A DNA stretch of 5,273 nt from Burkholderiales bacterium (GTDB lineage: Bacteria > Pseudomonadota > Gammaproteobacteria > Burkholderiales > Casimicrobiaceae), in assembly GCA_031283405.1 (NCBI GenBank), contig JAITBX010000009.1:1-5273 (forward strand). The letters run 5' to 3'. The stretch's first letter is position 1; each line of letters starts with the position of its first letter. Below the pieces are notes generated by a model. The model had not been told where the DNA came from. It saw only the letters and a program-made list of their open reading frames with translations, and made no database searches. A program made the translations under genes and the position numbers. Shown in pieces: positions 1 through 5,273 of the stretch.

Positions 1-48
1 TTCCCGTAAAAATCCTATGATCTGTTCTTCCGAAAACCTCTTCTTCAT
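1..48 (-). CDS. IS3-family transposase OrfA, N-terminal fragment (runs off left edge)
   Basis: Read on the minus strand from an ATG at 48-46, the sequence encodes MKKRFSEEQIIGFLRE before it leaves the window. This is the characteristic opening of IS3-family OrfA proteins, the small helix-turn-helix partner that binds the terminal repeats and is fused to the DDE catalytic OrfB by programmed frameshifting. An AAGGAG Shine-Dalgarno sequence lies 7 nt upstream of the ATG (minus strand, about 61-56), which fixes the start. Only 16 residues are visible, so the subgroup and the integrity of the transposase cannot be judged. The gene points away from the protease remnant. The family call rests on recognising this short but distinctive N-terminus. 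Confidence 0.8.
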   Translation of the reverse strand, partial: MKKRFSEEQIIGFLRE

Positions 49-116
49 TTCCAATCTCCTTTGTCTTTGGGATTGGACTCTAATTCCAGCCGCTACTCAA
101 TTCCGGGGGGACGTCG
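1..116 (-). mobile_element. End of an IS3-family insertion sequence
   Basis: The stretch holds the transposase start (48) and its short leader, then a C-rich segment (minus strand GTCCCCCCGGAATTGAGTAG, 114-95) of the kind found at IS3-family tips. Protease-like coding starts at about 117 (VFTDRGDSYMCSG). The tip must therefore lie between about 99, where the plus strand has the expected terminal CA, and 116, directly before the homology resumes. Neither position is proven. IS3 elements normally start TG and end CA, and 116 would give CG. The other end and any target-site duplication lie outside the window. Confidence 0.65.
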
Positions 117-1601
117 GTCTTTACGGATCGTGGCGATTCCTATATGTGCTCGGGAACATTGCTGAACGATACAATCAGCTCGCAAACGCCTTATTTCTGG
201 AGTGCTGCTCACTGTATCAGTACCCAAACTGTTGCGAATAGTCTCAATACATACTGGTTTTATGAGGCGGACGGTTGTAGTAATAGCTCTAAGCTAAATC
301 CTAACTATTACCAACTGGCTGGTGGTGCCACACTTTTGCACGCCAACCTCAATACCGATACATTATTGCTTCGACTCAACAATAAGCCCATGGCAGGCGG
401 CTGGTTTGCCGGTTGGGACGCTACGCTATTTTCTAGCGGCGACATGATCGGCATTCATCATCCCATCGGAGATCACAAAAAAGTAAGTACAGGGAAAGGC
501 GAGGGACGTTCCTGTGTTGCTTATACCTTTAGCGGTACTTCCATATGGACTAGTGACCTGTCTCTGACAAGCTGGACAGAGGGTTCCGACGAAGGGGGTA
601 GCAGCGGATCAGGATTGTTTACTTTATCGAACGGCAATTATTATTTGCGAGGTGGCCTCACAGGGGGAAATGCTTCTTGTTCGAGTTCGGGGAAACCCGT
701 TGAGCAAAGCAACGCCAGTTGTTATTCCAGCTTAAATCTGGTTTTCTACGAAATCGAACAGTATTTAGCACTGGCTCCCCCGCCACCGCCCGGCCCAACT
801 CGGCAATACACCGGGCAATGGATTTCAGATTGGGTCACAAACCCGGAAAACTCCTGGGGGCTGACTGTTCTGATGAATTTTTCGTCAAATGCCAGATATC
901 TTTTTGTCCCTTGGTACACCTACGACAGTAACGGCAAAGCGTCTTGGTATCTTTTCCAAGGCAACGGAGATGAGGAAGATGGAAAATGGACGGCCAACGA
1001 TACATTTACAACGAATGTTTATCGCTATACGGGACCGAATTGGGGATATTTTGATTACACCACCAATACAGTCCATGATAACAAAGTGGGTACGGCCACG
1101 TTGACATTTACATCGGCAACAGCAGCAACGTTTACCTACAATGTCGAAAACTCAAGCCGCACCGTCAACCTCAGCAAATGGGACGGTGATTACGGCATGG
1201 GGCAATATTCCGGGCAATGGGCAAACAATGATGAATACGGCTGGGGCTTGACTGTACTTCAGTCATTCTCCAACCCCAACTACATTTTTGTCCCTTGGTA
1301 CACTTATGATGCTAACGGCAAGGCATCGTGGTATATCTTCCAAGGCGAAGGGACGCAGATAGATGCGAACACCTATCAGCTTTCACCGGATCTGACAAGC
1401 TCAACGTATCCCAACAATGTTTGCCTCTACAGTGGGCCGAAATGGGGTGCTCTACCTTACGACAACAGCCAAACGGAAGATGATTCTACTTGCGCCAGAG
1501 TAGGAACTGCCACGCTGACGTTTACATCGTCAACAACGGCGAGTTTCAGCTATAGCGTTGATGGGGTAAGCCGCGCCATACCCCTTGTCAAACTTCAATA
1601 A
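117..1601 (+). pseudogene. Secreted S1 serine protease, lysyl-endopeptidase-like, 5' end lost to an insertion sequence
   Basis: Secreted trypsin-fold endopeptidase resembling lysyl endopeptidases. Numbered from the first in-frame ATG (144), the catalytic triad is His23 in SAAHC, Asp72 in NTDTLLL and Ser154 in GGSSGSG. Cys2 in CSGTLLN and Cys24 match the usual disulfide around the catalytic His. Other family-like segments are FAGWD and IHHPIGDHKKVS. A proline-rich linker (about 211-220) joins the catalytic domain to two C-terminal modules (222-346 and 355-485). Family-like sequence extends in frame upstream of 144 to about 117, and an in-frame TAA lies at 81-83 inside the insertion sequence. 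The signal peptide, propeptide and mature N-terminus are therefore missing. The ATG at 144 has no Shine-Dalgarno sequence and lies inside the domain, so a working enzyme is unlikely. The rest of the frame is undamaged, which suggests a recent insertion. Lys specificity is inferred from family resemblance only. Confidence 0.8.
807..1598 (+). repeat. Two tandem C-terminal modules within the protease gene
   Basis: Module 1 (807-1181) and module 2 (1206-1598) are 125 and 131 residues long. They share, in order, Y(T/S)GQW, a GWGLTVL or SWGLTVL segment, FVPWYTYD.NGKASWY.FQG, a YxGP.WG segment, VGTATLTFTS and a closing beta-strand pair around SRxxxL. The duplication still shows in the DNA: 901-962 and 1285-1346 match at about 50 of 62 positions. 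Similar modules occur at the C-terminus of many secreted proteobacterial proteins. Their role is unknown to me, and a binding or surface-attachment function is only a guess. Confidence 0.8.
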
Positions 1602-1637
1602 ATCTGAGCTTTTCAAAAATGAACTCCATAAAATTGA

Positions 1638-1643
1638 GAGGAG
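1638..1643 (+). promoter_or_regulatory. Ribosome binding site that sets the start of the beta-helix protein
   Basis: GAGGAG lies 5 nt before the ATG at 1649. The alternative in-frame ATG at 1619 has no Shine-Dalgarno sequence, and starting there would put ten charged or polar residues in front of an otherwise standard signal peptide. The start at 1649 is therefore preferred. Confidence 0.8.
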
Positions 1644-1648
1644 AAGTC

Positions 1649-3712
1649 ATGTTAACAGCAAAGAATTTCGCAACGGCTTTTGCAACATTCATTTTGTCGC
1701 TGGGTTTGTTGTCGATCAGCCCCGCAGTACGGGCGACAAGTACTGCCGATACTATCGATGTGGGCGACAGTACGACTGCCGCCGGCATAAACTGGACATA
1801 CGATTACGACAGCGTAACCGGATTTGGTGAATTCACGATCACGGGAGATGTGACCATTACCGGCAGCACAACGACAAACCAGATATTGGTGGCACCCGGA
1901 ACTGTGGCCAACATCACGCTTTCCAATGCTAGTGTTGACTTGCAAAATACGCCGGTAGTGGGACTTTCTGGCCTTTCTGCCTTTTATATAGATAGCTACG
2001 GTGGTGGCGCCGTGGTGAATCTGACGATTGACGGCGCCAATAAGCTGACAAGCTCAGCATATTCAGGCATCCAAGTTCTGGAAGGCTCAGCGTTGACGAT
2101 TAACGGCACGGACGCAGATGTCCTGACGGTTATTGGTGGTAGCGCCGGTATCGGCGGCAGTGGCTCTATGGGGGATGTCACCATTAACGGCGGCACGATC
2201 AGCGCTACGGGTGGCGCCTACGGTGCGGGTATCGGCGGCGGTTGCTTCAGCGCGTGGGGAGGCGCTGGCCCGCTTGTTCCTTTTTACGCCACTATTGCTA
2301 TCACCGGCGGGCATGTGACGGCAACAGGAGGACAAGAAGGCGCTGGTATTGGAGGCAAAGACTGTGTGGTCAAGATTAGCGGCGGTGCGGTGGATGCCTA
2401 TGGTGGCCAATACGGTGCTGGCATTGGTGGTGATGGTCGGGCTGGCGATCTTACTGCCGCTGGTCTTGGAAGCGCAGGAGGTACAATCATCATCACCGGC
2501 GGTACTGTCAACGCCACGGGGGGGAAGTACGGCGCGGGGATCGGCGGTGGCGGCGGTGGTGGAACGATGGGTAGCAGCGGCAATGGCGGAATAGGCGGCG
2601 CAGGTGGCGATATTTCCATCAGCGGCAATGCTCAAGTAACCGCCACTGCCGGCGAATCTGCTGCCGGCATCGGCGGCGGCGCGGGAACGGGAGCTTCCGC
2701 CAATTTGGTTTCTAGCAGAGGCGGTGTGGGCGGCGCGGGAGGCAATATTATTATTAGCGATAGCGCTGTCGTCAGCGCTTCGGGTAATGGTTTGGGTGCC
2801 GGTATCGGCGGTGGTGGCGGAACTCCAGGAAACACTCCTTTCAGCATCGGCGCTACGGGTGGCGCTGCCGGCAACATTTTGATTTACGGCGAAAGCACCC
2901 AAGTGACCGCAAAAAAAGGCTCTTCTACCTTGGCGAAGGACATCGGCGCGGGGGCGGGTAATTCGGCAATGGGTAGCACTGGTAATGTGTTCGTGGCGTT
3001 GACAGCAGCCAATCTGACACTTTCTTTGCCTCCAGCAACAATGGCGAATAGCGTTTTATTTACAGCCGATCCGGCGTCCGTTGCCGGCATCGTCAAGGCA
3101 ACATTGCCCGCACCGTTCAATGCAGCGCCATTTGGCGCGGGAACGATAGACCTGTTGACCGGCCTCGATACAACTGGAAAACCCATGTCAGTGATTACGA
3201 CGTTTACGACGCAAGCCACATCTTTTTCGCTGGCTGGTTTTAGCAACAGTCCCATTACGAAAACAGGAACGGCGCTCATGCAATCTGGCGCATCGGTGAA
3301 TTTTCTTGCAGGTGCCGACATCGTTATTGATCTTGCAGAAATTACTCTTGCCGCGCCTGCCCTCGGCGCAGCGCCGGATACTCTTGCTGCTGCGATAGGC
3401 GATTTCACTGTCAGCATCGTCACTTGGACGCCCGCCGATCCTGCTTTCAGATTCGGCACGTACACCGCCTCGGTGACGCTCACGCCGAACAGCGGCCACA
3501 CGTTCGCGGGCGGATTGACGATTGCGAACATCAACGGAAAGAGCGCCACGGTAACGGACAACGGCAACGGAACGGTTACGCTGTCGTATCAGTTTGTGTT
3601 GAAGCAGACCAATACGACTATTCCTGCATTGAACCCGGCCATGCTGGCGCTGCTGGCGCTCGCGTTGATGATGGCGGCGGGGGCAATGACGCGGATGCGG
3701 TGGCGTGTATAA
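1649..3712 (+). CDS. Secreted GAGIGG-repeat beta-helix protein with IPTL-CTERM-like sorting tail
   Basis: 687 residues. The N-terminus is a Sec signal peptide with likely cleavage after SPAVRA (about residue 29). Residues 30-160 are beta-strand-rich and Gly/Thr-rich. Residues 160-420 contain seven AGIGG motifs, each usually following a strand such as ITGGTVNATGG, which suggests a right-handed beta-helix like those in surface or carbohydrate-binding proteins. About 565-649 (ITLAAPAL to SYQF) resembles a bacterial Ig-like domain. The C-terminus (658-687) is IPALNP, a hydrophobic helix and a basic end (TRMRWRV). This matches the plan of IPTL-CTERM signals, which are thought to be handled by an exosortase-type enzyme, although IPAL-N-P differs from the usual IPTLSxWG. 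The protein is probably exported and surface-anchored or processed. It lies 47 nt behind the protease remnant on the same strand. Ligand and function are not recognisable. Confidence 0.85.
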   Translation: MLTAKNFATAFATFILSLGLLSISPAVRATSTADTIDVGDSTTAAGINWTYDYDSVTGFGEFTITGDVTITGSTTTNQILVAPGTVANITLSNASVDLQNTPVVGLSGLSAFYIDSYGGGAVVNLTIDGANKLTSSAYSGIQVLEGSALTINGTDADVLTVIGGSAGIGGSGSMGDVTINGGTISATGGAYGAGIGGGCFSAWGGAGPLVPFYATIAITGGHVTATGGQEGAGIGGKDCVVKISGGAVDAYGGQYGAGIGGDGRAGDLTAAGLGSAGGTIIITGGTVNATGGKYGAGIGGGGGGGTMGSSGNGGIGGAGGDISISGNAQVTATAGESAAGIGGGAGTGASANLVSSRGGVGGAGGNIIISDSAVVSASGNGLGAGIGGGGGTPGNTPFSIGATGGAAGNILIYGESTQVTAKKGSSTLAKDIGAGAGNSAMGSTGNVFVALTAANLTLSLPPATMANSVLFTADPASVAGIVKATLPAPFNAAPFGAGTIDLLTGLDTTGKPMSVITTFTTQATSFSLAGFSNSPITKTGTALMQSGASVNFLAGADIVIDLAEITLAAPALGAAPDTLAAAIGDFTVSIVTWTPADPAFRFGTYTASVTLTPNSGHTFAGGLTIANINGKSATVTDNGNGTVTLSYQFVLKQTNTTIPALNPAMLALLALALMMAAGAMTRMRWRV
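2141..2812 (+). repeat. Seven AGIGG coil repeats within the beta-helix gene
   Basis: AGIGG starts at residues 166, 193, 232, 257, 296, 339 and 384, giving intervals of 27, 39, 25, 39, 43 and 45. A degenerate version (IGAGAG) follows near 2942-2959. The longer intervals hold Gly/Ser-rich loops such as GGGGGGTMGSSGNGG. The strand between motifs has the pattern (I/V)xI(T/S)GG.V.A.GG. The regular pattern supports stacked beta-helix coils with loops of variable length. Confidence 0.8.
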
Positions 3713-3734
3713 CGGCGCACCGCACCTGCACAAA

Positions 3735-3773
3735 CCCCTCTCCCCTTGTGGGAGAGGGGCAAGGGGAGAGGGG
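3735..3773 (+). repeat. GC-rich palindromic element, dispersed-repeat type
   Basis: CCCCTCTCCCCTTG (3735-3748) is a perfect 14-bp reverse complement of 3760-3773, with an 11-nt loop. The loop itself contains GGGAGAGGGG (3750-3759), which can instead pair perfectly with 3735-3744 around a 5-nt loop. Elements of this type are scattered between genes in many proteobacteria and often give the spurious peptide PSPLxPLPxGERG. It lies 23 nt after the beta-helix gene stop and could slow transcription or protect the mRNA end, but no T-tract follows, so it is not a standard intrinsic terminator. Confidence 0.7.
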
Positions 3774-3828
3774 TATGCCGGAAACAGCGTTGCTCTCACT
3801 CGCCTTGCAACTTATGCGTGATGGATTC

Positions 3829-3849
3829 TGATTCCTGATTCCTGATCCC
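3829..3849 (+). repeat. Short heptamer tandem repeat
   Basis: TGATTCC is repeated twice (3829-3842), followed by a one-base variant TGATCCC (3843-3849) and preceded by a partial GATTC (3824-3828). With so few copies it is a minor simple repeat with no evident role. Confidence 0.55.
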
Positions 3850-3875
3850 CGTCCCCCTTGATCCCTGAATTAGGG

Positions 3876-3881
3876 TACAAT
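3876..3881 (+). promoter_or_regulatory. Possible -10 promoter box
   Basis: TACAAT follows AATTAGGG and would place a transcription start at about 3888. No -35 box sits at the usual 16-18 nt distance. The best candidate, TTGATC at 3858-3863, is only 12 nt away, which is too short for a typical sigma-70 promoter. It is a plausible but unproven start for the structured region that follows. Confidence 0.3.
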
Positions 3882-3887
3882 GCGTTT

Positions 3888-3911
3888 CCAGCGCAGCCGC
3901 TGGATTTTTTT
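3888..3911 (+). terminator. Small hairpin followed by a T-tract
   Basis: CCAGCG (3888-3893) and CGCTGG (3898-3903) form a 6-bp stem with loop CAGC, followed by A and seven Ts (3905-3911). This has the layout of a short intrinsic terminator for transcripts arriving from the left, possibly the beta-helix gene. If transcription instead starts from the TACAAT box, the same hairpin would be the 5' end of a new RNA. Confidence 0.5.
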
Positions 3912-4054
3912 CGCGCCTGCTTCGTGGGCCATGCGCCCGGTGTTGCAACTCTTTGTGATGGACTGATGACGATGCTCCGCGATCTGACAACGCCACGAAT
4001 CCGAAAGAATGTTGTTTTCCGTAACTGCGCCGCGCGGAGACATTCTGTTTTATG

Positions 4055-4080
4055 AAATCCCCCGTTGGGGGATTTTTTTT
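4055..4080 (+). terminator. Rho-independent terminator
   Basis: AAATCCCCC (4055-4063) pairs perfectly with GGGGGATTT (4067-4075) around a GTT loop, and the T-run continues to 4080 (eight Ts from 4073). The stem and T-run are those of a strong intrinsic terminator reading left to right. Because no protein gene lies directly before it, it marks the end of a non-coding transcript or acts as an attenuator ahead of the amidohydrolase gene. Positions 4081-4198, between it and that gene's ribosome binding site, show no convincing promoter. Confidence 0.85.
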
Positions 4081-4198
4081 AACTTCAATTCTGAACACGA
4101 CCCAACCCTTGAAAAACTGCACGATATGAAACCGAGCGAAACTGAACGATGGACACAATCCGCCCTTTCGATTCCGACTCTACCCTTGCCATTTCCAC

Positions 4199-4204
4199 AG
4201 GAGG
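4199..4204 (+). promoter_or_regulatory. Ribosome binding site that sets the amidohydrolase start
   Basis: A perfect AGGAGG lies 7 nt before the ATG at 4212. The upstream in-frame ATG at 4149 lacks a Shine-Dalgarno sequence and would add 21 residues with no family resemblance. A second ATG follows directly at 4215. Confidence 0.85.
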
Positions 4205-4211
4205 CCACGCC

Positions 4212-5255
4212 ATGATGCAATCTTCGCCCGCTCCGAACACGTTACGCGCTCTGATCGAACCGCTCATTCACAAACACGGCGGCTGGGTCAATGCGCACGC
4301 TCACGCCGATCGCGCTTTCACGCTCGATGCGCACATGCTGGAAATTTATTGTACGCAAACGCTGGAACGAAAATGGGATGCCGTTGATACGATGAAGCGC
4401 AATTCGTCCGTTGACGATTATTACCGCCGCTTCTGTCAAACCATCGAACTGATGATTACGCAAGGCGTCACCGCGATGTGTTCCTTCGTTGACATTGATC
4501 CGGCCGCCGGCGACCGCGCCATTCACGGCGCGTTGCGCGCCCGCGAGCTATACCGTGACGACATCACCGTGCTTTACGCCAATCAAACGCTCAAGGGCGT
4601 GATTGATCCCGACGCGCGCGCCTGGTTCGATCGCGGCGCCGAAATGGTGGACATCATCGGCGCGTTGCCCAAGCGCGACGAGCGTGATTTCGGGCGCGGC
4701 GCCGAAGCGTTCGACATCGTGCTCGGAACGGCCAAGGCGATGAACAAAATGGTGCATGCGCACGTCGATCAATTCAACGATTCGCACGAATACGAAACCG
4801 AACAGTTGTGCAACAAAACAGTCGAGCACGGCATGCAAGGTCGCGTCGTCGCCATTCACGGCATTTCGATCGCCGCGCACGCCAAACAATACCGCTTGCG
4901 GCTCTATGAAAAAATGCGCGACTCCGGCGTGATGACCATCGCTTGCCCGATGGCGTGGATCGACACACCGCGTTCGGAATTTGTCGGACCGGCGCACAAC
5001 GCTTTGACGCCGATCGACGAATTGATTCCGGCCGGCGTCACTGTCGCCATCGGCACCGACAACATCAGCGATGCGATGGTGCCTTTCTGCGAAGGCGAAA
5101 TGTGGCGCGAGTTGTCGCTCTTGGCGGCAGGTTGCCGCTACACCGATTTCGACGAACTCGTGCGCATCGCTACCGACAACGGCCGCCGCGCGTTGGGTTT
5201 GCCGCTACTAAGTGTGGCGGATGACGGCGAACAAAAAATTGCGGCTGTATCATGA
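4212..5255 (+). CDS. Amidohydrolase-superfamily protein, cytosine-deaminase (CodA)-like
   Basis: 347-residue cytoplasmic metal-dependent hydrolase with an amidohydrolase (beta/alpha) barrel. Metal ligands are visible in order: His29 and His31 in NAHAHAD, His184 in HAHVDQFND, His216 in AIHGISIA, and Asp283 in GTDNISD. These line up with His61, His63, His214, His246 and Asp313 of E. coli CodA. Gln187 takes the place of CodA Glu217, the residue that shuttles protons in cytosine deamination, so the reaction may differ. Only 28 residues precede the HxH motif, and the chain ends soon after NGRRALGLPLL, so most of the beta-sandwich flanking the barrel in CodA is absent. No signal peptide is seen. 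The next gene overlaps by 4 nt, implying co-translation with an unknown partner. The superfamily is certain. The substrate, perhaps a cyclic amide, amidine or nucleobase-like compound, is unknown. Confidence 0.88.
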   Translation: MMQSSPAPNTLRALIEPLIHKHGGWVNAHAHADRAFTLDAHMLEIYCTQTLERKWDAVDTMKRNSSVDDYYRRFCQTIELMITQGVTAMCSFVDIDPAAGDRAIHGALRARELYRDDITVLYANQTLKGVIDPDARAWFDRGAEMVDIIGALPKRDERDFGRGAEAFDIVLGTAKAMNKMVHAHVDQFNDSHEYETEQLCNKTVEHGMQGRVVAIHGISIAAHAKQYRLRLYEKMRDSGVMTIACPMAWIDTPRSEFVGPAHNALTPIDELIPAGVTVAIGTDNISDAMVPFCEGEMWRELSLLAAGCRYTDFDELVRIATDNGRRALGLPLLSVADDGEQKIAAVS

Positions 5256-5273
5256 TTGCGTTTTACGATCCGT
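5252..5273 (+). CDS. Start of a downstream gene, truncated by the window edge
   Basis: An ATG at 5252-5254 overlaps the amidohydrolase TGA (5253-5255) in the ATGA arrangement typical of translational coupling. It opens MIAFYDP before the sequence ends. No good separate Shine-Dalgarno sequence is visible, which fits coupling. Seven residues are too few to identify the product, but the overlap suggests that it works with the amidohydrolase. Confidence 0.55.

Larger units (their letters stand above)
3888..4080 (+). ncRNA. Candidate structured RNA or leader ending in a terminator
   Basis: About 193 nt between a possible -10 box and a strong terminator, with many complementary segments. TTCGTG (3921-3926) pairs with CACGAA (3994-3999), GTGTTG (3940-3945) with CAACGC (3988-3993, one G-U), AGAATGT (4006-4012) with ACATTCT (4040-4046), and TTCCG (4017-4021) with CGGAG (4035-4039, one G-U). 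An alternative perfect helix, CTCCGCG (3975-3981) with CGCGGAG (4033-4039), excludes some of these. I do not recognise an Rfam family, and 6S, 4.5S, TPP and cobalamin patterns do not fit. It could be a stand-alone small RNA or an attenuating leader of the amidohydrolase 132 nt downstream. Chance complementarity in GC-rich DNA is possible. Confidence 0.3.

Noticed and set aside
17..241. Plus-strand 74-aa open frame
   Set aside because: It spans the insertion-sequence end and the protease in the wrong frame, and shows no family resemblance or ribosome binding site.
2087..2902. Minus-strand 271-aa open frame opposite the beta-helix gene
   Set aside because: It is the antisense shadow of Gly-rich repeats, giving an Ala/Ser/Thr-rich composition without domains or a ribosome binding site.
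2884..3567. Minus-strand 227-aa open frame
   Set aside because: Antisense shadow of the C-terminal part of the beta-helix gene, which has a signal peptide, repeats and a sorting tail on the plus strand.
3188..3799. Minus-strand frame containing PSPLAPLPQGERG
   Set aside because: This peptide is the usual translation artefact of the CCCTCTCCCC dispersed hairpin, and the rest is antisense to a real gene.
3829..3849. Tandem heptamers considered as a CRISPR or iteron array
   Set aside because: The units are 7 nt with no spacers and fewer than three exact copies, and there is no replication or cas context.
3931..3966. Possible 11-codon leader peptide MRPVLQLFVMD
   Set aside because: No Shine-Dalgarno sequence and no run of one regulatory amino acid, so an attenuation peptide cannot be supported.
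3963..4006. CTGATGA followed by CGAAA, resembling a hammerhead ribozyme core
   Set aside because: The base after CTGATGA (C) and the base before GAAA (C) cannot form the required closing pair, and the intervening sequence does not make a stem II.
3858..4055. Plus-strand 65-aa open frame from a TTG
   Set aside because: No ribosome binding site and no recognisable sequence. It coincides with the self-complementary region and is better explained as non-coding.
4149..4211. Upstream ATG start for the amidohydrolase
   Set aside because: A perfect AGGAGG lies 7 nt before the ATG at 4212, the ATG at 4149 has none, and the extra 21 residues carry no family signal.

Overview
The window looks like accessory chromosomal DNA of a Gram-negative bacterium, most likely a betaproteobacterium. 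This is inferred from the gene families and repeat types, not from a marker gene. The supporting signs are a secreted lysyl-endopeptidase-like protease with a duplicated 'GWGL...WYTYD..GKASWY' C-terminal module, an IPTL-CTERM-like sorting tail, and a 'CCCTCTCCCC' dispersed hairpin. Base composition changes across the window: a 60-base sample of the protease gene (241-300) is about 40% G+C, and one from the amidohydrolase gene (4621-4680) is about 67%.

Left edge to 1601: positions 1-48 on the minus strand encode the first 16 residues of an IS3-family OrfA transposase behind a clear Shine-Dalgarno sequence, so one end of an insertion sequence enters from the left and finishes at about 99-116. 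The plus strand then picks up, already inside the catalytic domain, a trypsin-fold (S1) protease. The insertion has removed its start, signal peptide and propeptide. The remainder is an uninterrupted frame with His, Asp and Ser in place, a proline-rich linker and two tandem C-terminal modules.

1602-3712: 47 nt after the protease stop comes a secreted repeat protein (687 aa, start at 1649). It has a signal peptide, a right-handed beta-helix-like region with seven AGIGG-containing coils, an Ig-like segment and a C-terminal hydrophobic sorting tail resembling IPTL-CTERM. The two genes are close enough to share a transcript, so the insertion could silence both.

3713-4211: this is 499 nt without a convincing protein gene. 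It holds a perfect 14-bp GC-rich hairpin of dispersed-repeat type, a short TGATTCC tandem repeat, a good -10 box without a matching -35, a small hairpin plus T-tract, a strongly self-complementary stretch, and a textbook intrinsic terminator at 4055-4080. The 3888-4080 interval is the best candidate here for something undescribed: a small RNA or a leader ending in a terminator ahead of the amidohydrolase.

4212-5273: a 347-aa amidohydrolase related to cytosine deaminase (CodA). Its metal ligands are intact, but Gln replaces the CodA catalytic Glu and most of the beta-sandwich is missing. Its stop overlaps the start of a further gene (ATGA) that runs off the right edge, so an operon continues beyond the window.
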